Source: Vreelandella sulfidaeris (GTDB lineage: Bacteria; Pseudomonadota; Gammaproteobacteria; Pseudomonadales; Halomonadaceae). From it: 64,000 nt of DNA. The number at the start of each line of letters is the position of its first letter. The first letter of the stretch is position 1. The stretch lies in assembly GCA_007182875.1 (NCBI GenBank), contig AP019514.1:1488001-1552000 (forward strand). Direction: 5' to 3'. Under the pieces are notes generated by a model, which was not told where the DNA came from, made no database searches, and worked only from the letters and a program-made list of their open reading frames with translations. Of the stretch, positions 21,361 to 31,556 are shown in pieces. The translations under genes were made by a program, and so were the position numbers.

Positions 21361-23990
21361 ATGTCTGATCCGCAGCCGGTTTACCTAAGCGACTACCAGC
21401 CACCCGCCTACCGGGTAACCCATACCGAGCTGACGTTTGATCTTGACCCCGCCGCGACCCGTGTGAAAGCGCGACTATTGATGGAGCGTCATCCAGAGGC
21501 TGACGCAAATACGCCGCTGATATTAAACGGCGAGCACCTAAAGTTGATCGCTCTGTCGATTGACGCAACGCCGCTGGAGGAAGCCGCTTACCAAGTGGAT
21601 GCTGAGGGGCTGCGTATTGATCAGGTGCCTGAGCGTTTTATGTTGGAGAGCGAGATTGAAATTGCCCCGCAGGAAAACACCGCTTTAGAGGGGTTGTACC
21701 AATCGAACGGCATGTATTGCACTCAGTGCGAAGCTGAGGGCTTTCGGCGTATCACGTTTTACCCTGACCGCCCCGACGTCATGGCGACTTTTAAGGTGAC
21801 CGTGATTGGCGATCAGCAACGCGAACCGGTCTTACTGGCTAATGGTAACCCCTGTCGAGCGTGGTGAGCTGGATGGCGGGCGCCATTTCGCGACCTGGGA
21901 AGACCCGCACCCTAAGCCCAGCTACCTCTTTGCTCTAGTGGCGGGCAATTTACACAGTGTGGAAGACCATTTCACTACCATGAGCGGGCGAAATATCACG
22001 CTGCAAATTTGGGTGGAAAAAGACAACCTGGATAAGACCGAGCATGCGATGGCTTCATTGAAACGAGCCATGGTGTGGGATGAACAGGCCTACGGCCGTG
22101 AGTATGATTTAGATCTATTTATGATCGTGGCCGTCAATGATTTCAATATGGGGGCGATGGAAAATAAAGGTCTCAATATTTTTAACTCTGCAGCGGTATT
22201 AACCCACCCCCAAACAGCTACTGATGCCGCTTTTCAGAACGTTGAGGGCATTGTTGCCCACGAATACTTTCACAACTGGTCCGGCAACCGCGTGACCTGT
22301 AGGGACTGGTTCCAACTTTCACTGAAAGAGGGTTTTACGGTCTTTCGTGATCAATGCTTTTCGGCGGACACTAATTCGGCGCCGGTTAAACGCATCCAAG
22401 ATGTCTCTTTTTCCGTACGGCACAGTTTGCTGAGGATGCTGGCCCCACGGCGCACCCTATTCGCCCTGACCACTTTATTGAAATTACCAACTTCTACACC
22501 CTGACGATTTATGAGAAAGGCGCGGAAGTCGTCCGCATGCTGCGTAATTTAGTGGGGAGGAGAGTTTCCGTCGCGGTTCAGACCTCTACTTCGAGCGCTT
22601 CGATGGTCAGGCGGTGACCATCGAAGATTTCGTAAGTTGCATGGCTGAAGCCTCTGGCGAAGATTTTAGCCAGTTTATGCGCTGGTACTCTCAGGCAGGT
22701 ACGCCAGAGATTGATGCCCACGGCGAATATGACTATGTGCATGCAAAATACCACCTAACGCTTCGGCAGCGCACACCAGCGACGCCAGGCCAGCCGGATA
22801 AGCTTCCGTTGCATATTCCGGTGCGCATGGGGTTGGTGGGTACAAAGTCGGGCCAAGACCTTGCGATGACGCTCAATGGTGAAAAAATAGGTAAGGACGC
22901 TGTTATCCATCTGCGTGATGAAGAGCAGACATTTGTCTTTACCGATGTCGCCGAGGCCCCCGTGCCGTCTTTGCTACGCGAGTTTTCAGCGCCCGTGAAG
23001 CTGCATTACCCTTACTCACGGGAAGATCTTGCTTTTCTATTGACGCATGATAGTGATGGTTTCAACCGCTGGGATGCCGGTCAGCGCTTGGCTCTCTTGG
23101 CGTTGGATGACCTGATTGCGGCCCACCGTAATGGCGTCGAAAAAGTAATGGACAGTCGCGTTATTGATGCCTTTAGAGTACTTCTGAGTGGCCCGATGAA
23201 CGATAAGGCGGTGTTGGCTGAAATGCTAACGCTACCTTCAGAAGCCTATATAGCGGAACAGCAGCCTATTGTGGATGTTGATGCCATTCATGCAGCGCGT
23301 GAGTTTGTCCGCCAGTCGTTGGCGGTTGCCCTGCGCGATGAGTTCCTGGTTATCTATGAGGCCAATGTGACCGAGGAGCCATACGCGCCGACACCCGAGC
23401 AAATTGCCCAGCGTAGCCTGAAAAACGTAGCGCTCTCCTATCTGATGTCGATTGAAGATGAGCAAGGCCTAGCCCTATGTGAAACGCAATTTGCCGCCGA
23501 TCACAATATGACCGATGTGCGCCAAGCGCTAACGTTGTTGGTACATAGTGATCGCGATGATTTGGCCTCGCCAGCATTGAAAGCCTTCGGTGAAAAGTGG
23601 GCGCATGACCCCTTGGTGATGGATCAGTGGTTTACCATTCAGGTCTCACGTCCGCAGGCAGATGTGCTTGATCGTGTAAAATACCTGATGCAGCATCCCG
23701 CGTTTTCGCTCAAAAACCCCAACAAGGTACGTGCCCTTATTGGAGCGTTTGCCCAGAACAGGGTGAATTTCCACCGATTGGACGGTCAGGGCTATCAGCT
23801 GCTGGCCGATGTGGTGATTGAGCTCAACCGACTTAACCCTGAAATTGCCGCACGACTTATCACTCCGCTCACGCGCTGGCAGCGCTTTGATGAAACCCGT
23901 CAAGCATTGATGCGGTCACAGCTCGAGCGTATTAAACAAGAGCCTCTATCTTCAAATGTGTACGAGGTGGTCGAAAAGGCACTGGCATAA
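21361..23990 (+). CDS. pepN: Aminopeptidase N (three frameshifts)
   Basis: Cytosolic zinc M1 aminopeptidase that finishes degradation of peptides. The exopeptidase motif is [13 protein letters not shown]; the zinc site is [20 protein letters not shown] with the third ligand Glu in [10 protein letters not shown] long C-terminal helical domain follows, with [16 protein letters not shown] near the end. Breaks: C gained near 21852, T lost near 22412 (restores [20 protein letters not shown]) and G lost near 22555 (restores [18 protein letters not shown]). Corrected length is about 876 residues, normal for proteobacterial PepN. The ATG at 21361 follows an AGGAGTC element. Confidence 0.96.
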
Positions 23991-24028
23991 TGGTCAAACG
24001 CAGTTAACCAAGGAAAGGAATAACAACG

Positions 24029-24987
24029 GTGACAGACCTTCAGCAACACTATTTACTTATTATCAATGGAAAGTCTGCCGGTATGCCGGCATTGCGTGAA
24101 GCCGTCAGTGAACAGCGCCAAGCTGGGATGAAAATTACTGTCCGCGCTACCTGGGAAGGGGGTGATGCTGCTGATATTGCTGAGTTATCAGGCGCAATGG
24201 GCATTACCCACGTGATTGCCTGTGGGGAGATGGCACTGTCAGCGAAGTGATGAATGGGTTGATGCGTTTGCCCCATGATCGCCGTCCAGTATTGGGGATT
24301 GTGCCGCTAGGCAGTGCTAACGACTTTGCTACCTCGGTTGGTTTGCCGCTGGAACCAGGACCTGCCTTAGCTGCCGTGAAAACATTGAGCGCTTATCCTA
24401 TCGATGTTGTGCGCGTGACGGCAGGCGCGGGAAGTGAGTCTGACACCAGCTACTATATCAATATGACGACGGGTGGGTTTGGCGCGGAGGTGACATCGAC
24501 CACACCGAAAACACTAAAGCGGTTATTGGGTGGCGGCGCCTATTCTTTGATGGGTGCGCTAAAGGCATGGCGTCATCGGAGTTATCGCGGCACGCTGCAT
24601 TGGGATGATAAAGAGGAAAATGTATCGCTATTACTGCTTGCCCTGGGCAATGGTCGCCAGTCAGGCGGAGGGCAGGTGCTAGGGCCACGCGCTAAACTTG
24701 ACGATGGTTGTCTCGATGTTCTGCTGGTTAAAGACTTTAGGTCGGTAATGGAGCTGACCAGTCTCATTAGAGAATTGCAAAGCTTCCCGTCTGATGGGCG
24801 TTTCGTACGCTACTTCACCACGACACAACTGACGTTGACCACGGAGGTGGATAATTCACCTTGGCCGCTTACGCTAGATGGCGAAGCGTGCTGTTATGAC
24901 CACTTCTGCGCGGAAGTGGTGCCCCTCGCGTTGCGTGTGCTACTTCCAGATGATTGCCCGTTGCTTTCTTCGAACAGTCGGGTTTAA
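24029..24987 (+). CDS. yegS: YegS-type lipid kinase (one frameshift)
   Basis: Diacylglycerol-kinase-catalytic-domain protein, related to E. coli YegS, a phosphatidylglycerol kinase in vitro. The N-terminal LLIINGKSAG is followed by the nucleotide motif GGDGT, which is split here: TGTGGGGAGATG near 24225 should have five Gs to read ACGGDGTVSEVMNGL. Later segments are VLGIVPLGSANDFATSVGLP and LLALGNGRQSGGGQVLGPRA. The start is GTG 24029, with AAGGAAAGGAA at 24010-24020. The gene follows pepN by 38 nt and precedes an acidic lipoprotein gene by 44 nt, so the three may be cotranscribed. The physiological lipid is unknown. Confidence 0.92.
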
Positions 24988-25031
24988 CCGACTTTGCTCA
25001 GATTTTTTACGTTATAAAGGAGAAGAATTAA

Positions 25032-25823
25032 ATGGCAAATCGCGTGTGGATGCCCGCACTCGCCGTTGTGGCATTACTGCTAAGTGCCTGCGGTGATTCC
25101 CAGGAAGAGCCGACCGTGACTCCAGATGATAATTCGACGGTAGCGGACGAAGAAATGGCTCGTGGTGAGGATGCAAATGAGGAGGAGGCCGCGGCTACCT
25201 CTGAAGATTCGGCTGATATGTCCAGTCCTGAAGAAGTAGAGGACGACATTGAAGCACGCCAGGCTGCTGAAGAGCTTGAGCAAGCGGACGCGCTGGATGA
25301 AGATAACGATCTACCAGCTAGTGATAATGCGGCGGCTAACGGTGAGGAAGTGGAAGCCGGAGAAGATACGCTGGCAGCCAGTCCGGACGATGTGCTCGAT
25401 GAAGAAAGCGCTATGCCGGGTGAAGCGACACGCTCCGATGTGGATGAAATCATTGCTGAAACGGAGCGGCGTTTTGAAGAGGCAGAGCAACGCTTGGATG
25501 AACAGTTCCAAGAGGTAGAGCAACAGGCGCCCACCATAGAGCCGATGGAGGATGAGGATTTCTCGCCTAGCTGGGACACAGAAAGCAGTATCCCGGAGCG
25601 GACACCTTTGCAAGATGATCGTGAGGCGACCAATGTTGATGCATTGATAGAAGACACCGAGCGCCGCTTTGAAGAAGCGCAGCAGCGCCTCGAAGAGCAG
25701 TTTAAGGAGTTAGAAAATAGAGAAGCCGAGAGCGGACCGGCGATAGAGCCTGACGAAATTGAGCGTGGTGATGAAAATGCCCGTGAAGATAGCCAGGAGA
25801 CTGGTTCCAGTGATGATAGGTGA
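25032..25823 (+). CDS. Acidic, Glu-rich lipoprotein with an internal coiled-coil repeat; function unknown
   Basis: I do not recognise this gene. It encodes 263 residues with a lipoprotein signal: hydrophobic residues 8-17, then the lipobox L17-S18-A19-C20, with Gly at +2, which favours outer-membrane sorting. The rest is very acidic and low-complexity. Two related charged segments stand out: DEIIAETERRFEEAEQRLDE from residue 138 and DALIEDTERRFEEAQQRLEE from residue 203, each continuing as an EQF(Q/K)E(V/L)E coiled-coil-like helix about 28 residues long. Both are preceded by a Val and followed by a IEP motif. The strong acidity suits a halophile. It is cotranscribed with, or just downstream of, yegS and ends at a shared terminator. 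Confidence 0.8.
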   Translation: MANRVWMPALAVVALLLSACGDSQEEPTVTPDDNSTVADEEMARGEDANEEEAAATSEDSADMSSPEEVEDDIEARQAAEELEQADALDEDNDLPASDNAAANGEEVEAGEDTLAASPDDVLDEESAMPGEATRSDVDEIIAETERRFEEAEQRLDEQFQEVEQQAPTIEPMEDEDFSPSWDTESSIPERTPLQDDREATNVDALIEDTERRFEEAQQRLEEQFKELENREAESGPAIEPDEIERGDENAREDSQETGSSDDR

Positions 25824-25859
25824 TCCCTAGGCGGAGTATTCTCATTTATTGACCATAAA

Positions 25860-25883
25860 AAAGGCCCGCATTAGCGGGCCTTT
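25860..25883. terminator. Bidirectional terminator between the lipoprotein gene and the csp gene
   Basis: AAAGGCCCGC (25860-25869) pairs perfectly with GCGGGCCTTT (25874-25883) across ATTA, flanked by A-rich sequence on the left. It can end transcription from both convergent genes. Confidence 0.85.
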
Positions 25884-25899
25884 GTCCATCCGTTAGCAA

Positions 25900-26103
25900 T
25901 TAAGCAGGACGAATGTTGGAAGCCTGAAGGCCTTTTTTACCCTGGAGTCACTTCGAAGCTGACTTTTGACCATCTTGCAGGGTCTTGAAGCCTTCAGCTT
26001 GAATTTCGGAGAAGTGGGCGAACAGATCGTCTCCGCCGTCATCCGGAGAGATGAAGCCGAAGCCTTTAGTATCGTTGAACCACTTAACTGTGCCAGTTGC
26101 CAT
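25900..26103 (-). CDS. CspA-family cold-shock protein (two compensating indels)
   Basis: Small OB-fold RNA chaperone. From ATG 26103: [20 protein letters not shown] (containing RNP1-like KGFGFI), then [18 protein letters not shown] (RNP2-like LFAHF). An A is missing near 25967 (CAAAAGTC should be CAAAAAGTC) and a G is extra near 25947 (CAGGGT for CAGGT). Corrected, it continues [19 protein letters not shown] and ends IRPA, 67 residues, typical for the family. AAGGAA precedes the ATG. Which Csp paralogue this is cannot be told. It is too short and broken to show as one open frame. Confidence 0.93.
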
Positions 26104-26238
26104 TTTCCATTTCCTTAACGAGCTTAATAATCAAACGGGCAACTCAATTGTCCACCCGCTACAATCACTCTAGATGTAAACTCGGCTGTCGTCCAGCGAC
26201 ATTCCTAAGATTTTCTATTTCGTTGCGAGCAAGCATAA

Positions 26239-26894
26239 ATGATGCAGTTCGGTTTTATAGATGCGCAGTTTGTTTCCTTTCTGGTAGCGATCACGCTGCT
26301 AACGATTAGTCCCGGTGTCGATACCTTGCTAGTTATTAGGAATACCGCCCGTGGGGGCGTTCGAGATGGTATTACCACCAGCGTGGCTATCTGCTGCGGA
26401 CTATTTATTCATGCCACCATTTCTGCATTAGGTATCTCGCTTATCCTGCTGCAATCGGCCTGGGCGTTTCATATGTTTAAGCTGGTAGGGGCGGGCTATC
26501 TAATTTGGCTGGGTATCACGAGCTTATTGGCAGCGCGACGGGGACATTCGCTACCCATTAATGGGGCACTAAAAGACGCGCCTGCCGTTTCGCGCTGGCA
26601 GCCGGTCAAAGAAGGCTTTTTATCCAATGTATTGAATCCGAAAACGGTGGTGTTCTACATGGCTTTTTGCCTCAGTTCATCGCTCCCGGCGACCCTGCTT
26701 TGCTGAAATCTCTTTGGCTGGCGAGCGTGCATTTTATCATCGCCAACATCTGGCAAGTCAGCGTGGTGTTGATGGTGGGTAGTGCAGGGAAGTGGCTCGC
26801 CAACGCACGTTTTGCGCAAACCTTAAACGCTGCCACGGGAACCGTACTGATCGTTTTTGGTATTCGGCTAGCATTAACACAGCGCCCGGTATAA
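26239..26894 (+). CDS. LysE/RhtB family amino-acid exporter (one frameshift)
   Basis: Inner-membrane exporter of amino acids or their derivatives. It has the family start AITLLTISPGVDTLLVIRN, hydrophobic segments VAICCGLFIHATISALGISL and LVGAGYLIWLGITSLLAA, and the conserved EGFLSNVLNPKTVVFYMAF. A missing T near 26663-26668 breaks the frame; corrected, it reads AFLPQFIAPGDPALLKSL, and the C-terminal helix TGTVLIVFGIRLAL ends at 26894. About 219 residues, six predicted TM segments. The substrate cannot be read from sequence. Divergent from the csp gene and convergent with slt. Confidence 0.9.
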
Positions 26895-26903
26895 ACGGGC
26901 GCT
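26881..26903. terminator. Stem-loop at the end of the RhtB gene
   Basis: AGCGCCCG (26881-26888) and CGGGCGCT (26896-26903) form a perfect 8-bp stem, with the RhtB stop codon (26892-26894) in the loop. There is no clear T tract on either side, so it is an imperfect terminator candidate between convergent genes. Confidence 0.45.
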
Positions 26904-26928
26904 GGTATTGTCGCGATTAGTGAAGGGC

Positions 26929-28878
26929 TTAGCGGCGGGCAAGCAGGGCCCGGTCGTAGCGTACCTGCTGCTCGTTATCGCTCAGCAGCGAAACACCTTC
27001 GCTATTGCCGCCGTTGGCTAGACTCTCAAAAATCACTCGATAGCTAAGTACGGCCTGTACGTAGTCGCGCGTTTCGCGATAAGGAATGCTTTCCACGAAT
27101 AGATCAAATGCCTCCACGCCATCCCCTAGCCACTGGTCGACGCGGCCAGGCCCAGCGTTATAAGCCGCGGCAGCGGCTAGGCGATTGCCCTGATAACGTT
27201 TCAGCTTGTCACGCAAATAGGTGCTGCCCAAGCGGATATTTAGCTCTGGGTCTAGTACACCGTAGGGGCCAGGATCGCTAATGCCCAGTTCGCGGCTGAC
27301 TTGGCTGGCGGTGCCGGGCATTAGCTGCATTAAGCCCCGTGCGCCTGCGGGTGAAAGGGCGTTAGGGTTGTAAGCGCTTTCGCGGCGGGTAATGGCCATC
27401 AGCAGGTATGGGTCAACGCCGGTAAGGCGACCCCAATGCTGAAAGCTATCGTGATAGGCCTGGGGGAAGCGCCAATCCAACGAATCCCACAGCTCGCCAG
27501 CAATGGTGGTCTGCACTAAGCGCGCATGCCACTGCTGTTGGGCAGCATAGTCAGCTAACGCTCTCGCCTGTTGGGGTGAACCACTTTGCACAGCGTTTAA
27601 CCACTCGCTGTTGGCGAGCCCATCTTCACCAATGCGTAGCAATGCCTCAGTGCGCTGTACCGCGGGGAGCTGGGCAATGCGTTGTCGCGACGCGTCGTCA
27701 AAATGATGGCGTTCATGATTCAACTGATAGGGTTGGCCGAGCTTTTCTGCGGCCGCGAAGCCGTAAAAACTGCGATCTTGCGCAGCCTGCTGGTAGCGTG
27801 CTTCGGCGGCCGCTTGGTTGCCAAGCTGTGCATTGGCGCGGCCCAACCAATACTGCCAGCGGCTATTTTCTTGCTGGATGGTTGGCAGCTCAGCAATCCA
27901 GTGGATCACCCCGTTCCAATCCCGGTTAGCCAGCGCATGGCGGACACGAAGCTCTAAGACACGCTCGCTCTCAAGGCTCGGTAGCACGCCGTCAACCCAG
28001 CTTAGCGTGCCGGGTACATCGCGCACCAGGGCATAAAAGCCAGCTCTTCCTCAATGGCCTGGCGGTCACTGGGCAGCAGGTTTAAACGCGACGAGAGTGT
28101 CTGCCAGGCGGCAAAGGCTGCTGGCGTGTCTTCACGGATGTAGCGCTGCATAGCGGCCCGGTAGAAGCTTGCTGTGGCAGCACATTCTGGGCCTAAGCAG
28201 GTGGGTGCCTGGGTAATTGCGCTGCTGCGTTTGCTGACGTCTTCTGCAGTGTCCAGAGCGGTTTGCCACTGGCCGTTTAACAGCCCGCCAAGATAGCTTG
28301 AAAGGCGTGTTTCTCCCGCCTGCCAAGCTAACATTTTACGCTCCCAGATAGCCGTGGCATCAATAGTGCCGTTAGCTCGCAGGCGATCAAATAGTGGGTC
28401 ACAGGCGTTAGGCTGTGAGCTGCCAACCCGCCATAAGTCCAACCCTGCCTCGCTTGCCTGCTGGGGTTGAGAAGCGAACAGCGCGGTGTAGTAGTAGCAC
28501 TGACGGGCCGTACCTGCAGGCTCGCCATCGGCAACCGAAAGCAAGTCGCTAAAGCGACCGGCATGGCCATAGTGGGCAATGGCCTGGCCGCGCATCCAAC
28601 CGGCGAGGGGGGAATCCTCATACTGATTGATAAAGCGATGCACACTGTCAGGGGGAGAGATTCGGCAACTGCGCCTTCAAACGGTGGTATTCCACGTAGC
28701 CACGCAGCGGATGGTCTTCTATCGCGGCTGCGTCAACACGCGCCCACTGCTGCTCTCTTGCTGCCGCGAGTGCATCGCGTAACTCACTATCGGTAGCACC
28801 CCACGAAAGTGCGGGTAACCCCGCCAGTAATGCCGTACATAGCACACGAGCGGTATGGCGAAATGGCAAAGCCAACAT
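26929..28878 (-). CDS. slt: Soluble lytic murein transglycosylase (two frameshifts)
   Basis: Periplasmic enzyme that cleaves glycan strands to 1,6-anhydromuropeptides. N-terminal signal peptide (ARVLCTALLAGLPALSWGA), a long superhelical U/L domain, and a C-terminal SLT domain with the catalytic Glu in ITRRESAYNPNALSPAGARG, then LMQLMPGTA and AAAYNAGPGRVDQW. Breaks: C gained near 28648 (corrected LPNLSPDSVHRFINQY) and G lost near 28035 (corrected ELGFYALVRDVPGTLSW). Corrected length is about 650 residues, in line with Slt70. ATG 28878 is preceded by a GAGAGAGAG purine tract. Confidence 0.93.
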
Positions 28879-29027
28879 GGTGCTCTCTCTCTATCGGTGT
28901 AAGGTTATCTGGACAACCGTGGACTTCCACGTAGTTTGCTGAGCAATCGCTATACTGAACCAATAATAGTCAGCATGATCTGACCACGAACATCTTGCAG
29001 AGAATATACTTGGAGGACTTACTTACG

Positions 29028-29360
29028 ATGGCCCCATTATCCACTTGGTGGTTTCTGCGTCGACTCAAATCCCGTGTTTGGGCGACAAAACGTATTGTGC
29101 GTGCGTTAAAACTGTTTATACCAATGACACGTGATGTGATTCGTGGCGACTTTCGGCCAGTGCCCTGGTCGGCATTCGCCATGATGGCATTAGCGCTAGG
29201 CTATTTGGTACTCCCGTTTGATCTTATACCTGATTTTCTAATGCTAATCGGCGTGGTAGATGATGTGTTGATTGTCGGCTGGTTGCTAAACCGTATCGAT
29301 CAGCGCCTGGAGGGTTACCGTGCCTGGAAGTATAATGACCCCGACATAACGCCTTCTTAA
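29028..29360 (+). CDS. DUF1232 (YkvA-like) membrane protein
   Basis: Intact, 110 residues. The DUF1232 core is LVLPFDLIPDFLMLIGVVDD followed by VLIVGWLLNRI; the family has a short hydrophobic hairpin and no settled function. A hydrophobic segment (WSAFAMMALALGYLV) precedes it, and the N-terminus is strongly basic (RRLKSRVWATKRIVRALK). ATG 29028 is preferred because GGAGG lies at 29012-29016; a TTG at 28995 would run through that site. It is upstream of htpG, but a heat-shock-like promoter separates them. The stop codon lies in a diverged 17-bp tandem repeat. Confidence 0.85.
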   Translation: MAPLSTWWFLRRLKSRVWATKRIVRALKLFIPMTRDVIRGDFRPVPWSAFAMMALALGYLVLPFDLIPDFLMLIGVVDDVLIVGWLLNRIDQRLEGYRAWKYNDPDITPS

Positions 29361-29387
29361 CCTCTGCTGTTTCTTAACTCCAGCTGC
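29354..29387. repeat. Diverged 17-bp tandem duplication over the DUF1232 stop
   Basis: TTCTTAACCTCTGCTGT (29354-29370) is followed directly by TTCTTAACTCCAGCTGC (29371-29387), 13 of 17 identical. The stop TAA (29358-29360) is in the first copy; the second carries another TAA 17 nt later, in a different frame. The last base touches the htpG -35 element. Confidence 0.55.
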
Positions 29388-29411
29388 TTGAAAAGCGCTG
29401 CTTATCCCCAT
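29387..29411 (+). promoter_or_regulatory. Sigma-32-type heat-shock promoter for htpG
   Basis: CTTGAA (29387-29392) and CCCCAT (29406-29411, continuing as CCCCATAT) are separated by 13 nt. This matches the sigma-32 consensus (CTTGAA, about 13-14 nt, CCCCAT) and the spacing of the E. coli groE promoter. It lies 85 nt before htpG, a known RpoH-regulon gene in E. coli. Confidence 0.8.
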
Positions 29412-29496
29412 ATCAGGCTCACGAGACTACTTTAATGCCTCTGCTGCTTTTGGCAGGGGCACATGACCAACGTGAACCATAATAAGGGATAAGCGC

Positions 29497-31430
29497 ATGA
29501 CTACTGCTACCCATGAGCAAGCGACTGATAAAACAGCGACCCATGAAGAAACGCTTGGCTTTCAAACGGAAGTTAAGCAGCTGTTGAATTTAATGATTCA
29601 CTCTCTGTACTCCAACAGAGATCTTCCTTCGCGAACTTATCTCAAACGCTGCGGATGCCTGCGATAAGTTGCGCTACGCGGCACTCGATAACGATGCGCT
29701 CTATGAGGGCGATAGCGAGCTGCGTATCGAAATCGAACACGACCGGGATGCCAACACCATTACCTTGCGGGATAACGGTGTCGGTATGAACCGCGAAGAT
29801 GTTATTGCCAACTTAGGCACCATCGCGCGCTCTGGTACCGCCGAGTTTCTCAAGCAGCTTTCCGGTGAGCAGCAGAAAGATGCCAAGTTGATCGGCCAGT
29901 TCGGCGTCGGTTTCTACTCGGGCTTTATTGTGGCTGATGAGATCGCGGTGCGCACGCGTAAAGCGGGCACTGACGCTGCTGAGGGCGTTGAGTGGCGCTC
30001 GAAAGGGGGAAGGCGAGTTTACCGTTGCCGATATCGAGCGTGCCCAGCACGGTACTGAAATTATCTTGCACCTGAAAGAGGATGCCAAAGAGTTCGCCGA
30101 TGACTATCGTCTGCAGGGTTTAGTGCGCAAGTATTCAGATCATATCGAAGTACCGGTGCGCATGCCGAAAACCGAAACGGCTAAGGACGATGAAGGCAAC
30201 AGCATCGAAGGTAGTGAAGTAACGACCTGGGAAACCGTTAACGAAGCGACGGCGCTATGGTCGCGTCCCAAGAGCGAAGTTACCGACGATGAGTACAAGG
30301 CGTTCTATAAGCACGTTGCGCACGATTTTTCTGATCCGCTGACCTGGAGCCATAACAAGGTCGAAGGCAAGCTTGAGTATACCAGCTTGCTCTATGTGCC
30401 CGAGCGCGCACCGTTTGATATGTTTGACCGAGACGGCGCCAGAGGTGTGAAGCTCTACGTTCAGCGTGTCTTTATCATGGATGACGCTGAGCAATTCCTG
30501 CCGCTTTATCTGCGCTTTATCAAAGGCGTGCTGGACACCCGTGAACTGTCATTAAACGTCTCACGCGAATTGCTCCAGCAAGACCCCAATGTCGATAAAA
30601 TCAAAGCAGCGCTCACCAAGCGCGGTTTGGATATGCTGAAAAAGCTGGCCAAGGATAAAGAACAGTATCAAACCTTCTGGAATACCTTTGGTAGCGTATT
30701 GAAAGAAGGCCCCGGCGAAGATCCGTCCAACCGTGAGAAAATCGCTGGCTTGTTGCGCTTTGCTTCAACCCACACCGATACGGCTACTCAGGAACATGCG
30801 CTAGCTGACTATGTCGAGCGTATGAAAGAAGGCCAGAAGAAGATTTACTACGTTGTAGCCGATAGCTTCAACGCGGCCAAAAACAGCCCGCACCTAGAGA
30901 TATTCCGCAAAAAAGGCATCGAAGTACTGCTGTTGTCTGACCGCATTGATGATTGGCTGATGAGCCATCTGACCGAGTTCGACGGAAAAACCTTTGCCGA
31001 TGTCGCCAAGGGCGAGTTGGATCTAGGCGACGTAGAAGACGAAGAAGAGAAGAAAGCTCAGGAGGAGACCGCTAAGGCCAAAGAGGACCTGGTCAAGCGC
31101 GTTAAAGAAGCGTTAGGTGAAGGGGTGCAGGAAGTGAAAATCACCCACCGTCTGACCGACTCTCCGGCCTGTGTGGTATTGCCCGAACATGAAATGGGCT
31201 ACCAGATGCGCCGTATTATGGAAGCCGCTGGTCAGCCGCTGCCTGAGGTGAAGCCGATTCTTGAGCTGAACCCTAGCCATGCATTAGTAGCGCGCCTGGA
31301 AGGGGCTGAAGGCGATCTGTTCACCCAGCTCTCCTACATTCTGCTGGATCAAGCCATTATTGCTGAAGGTGGCCATTTGGATGATCCTGCAGCCTACGTG
31401 AAGCGCCTTAATAGTGTGTTGACTGCCTAG
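29497..31430 (+). CDS. htpG: Molecular chaperone HtpG, bacterial Hsp90 (two frameshifts)
   Basis: ATP-dependent homodimeric chaperone. GHKL ATPase motifs: [38 protein letters not shown] and [16 protein letters not shown]. The middle domain includes [19 protein letters not shown] and [20 protein letters not shown]. Breaks: AG lost from AGAGAG near 29618-29623 (restores [20 protein letters not shown]) and G gained near 30006 (restores [16 protein letters not shown]). ATG 29497 has AAGGGA upstream. Corrected length is near 644 residues, slightly longer than E. coli HtpG because of a short N-terminal extension ([18 protein letters not shown]). Preceded by a heat-shock promoter. Confidence 0.97.
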
Positions 31431-31473
31431 TTAACTGTGCAATGCTAAGGTATTGTCGCTATTGATGCCTGAG

Positions 31474-31510
31474 ACGGCCCGCTTGGTTACTCAAGCGGGC
31501 CGTTTGTTTT
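31474..31510 (+). terminator. Rho-independent terminator after htpG
   Basis: ACGGCCCGCTTG (31474-31485) pairs with CAAGCGGGCCGT (31492-31503) across a 6-nt loop, followed by TTGTTTT. A strong 12-bp stem that ends the htpG transcript before gpsA. Confidence 0.88.
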
Positions 31511-31556
31511 GATACAGTAAGCATATACGTTCTGCAAGACTGACTAGGACTTCATC

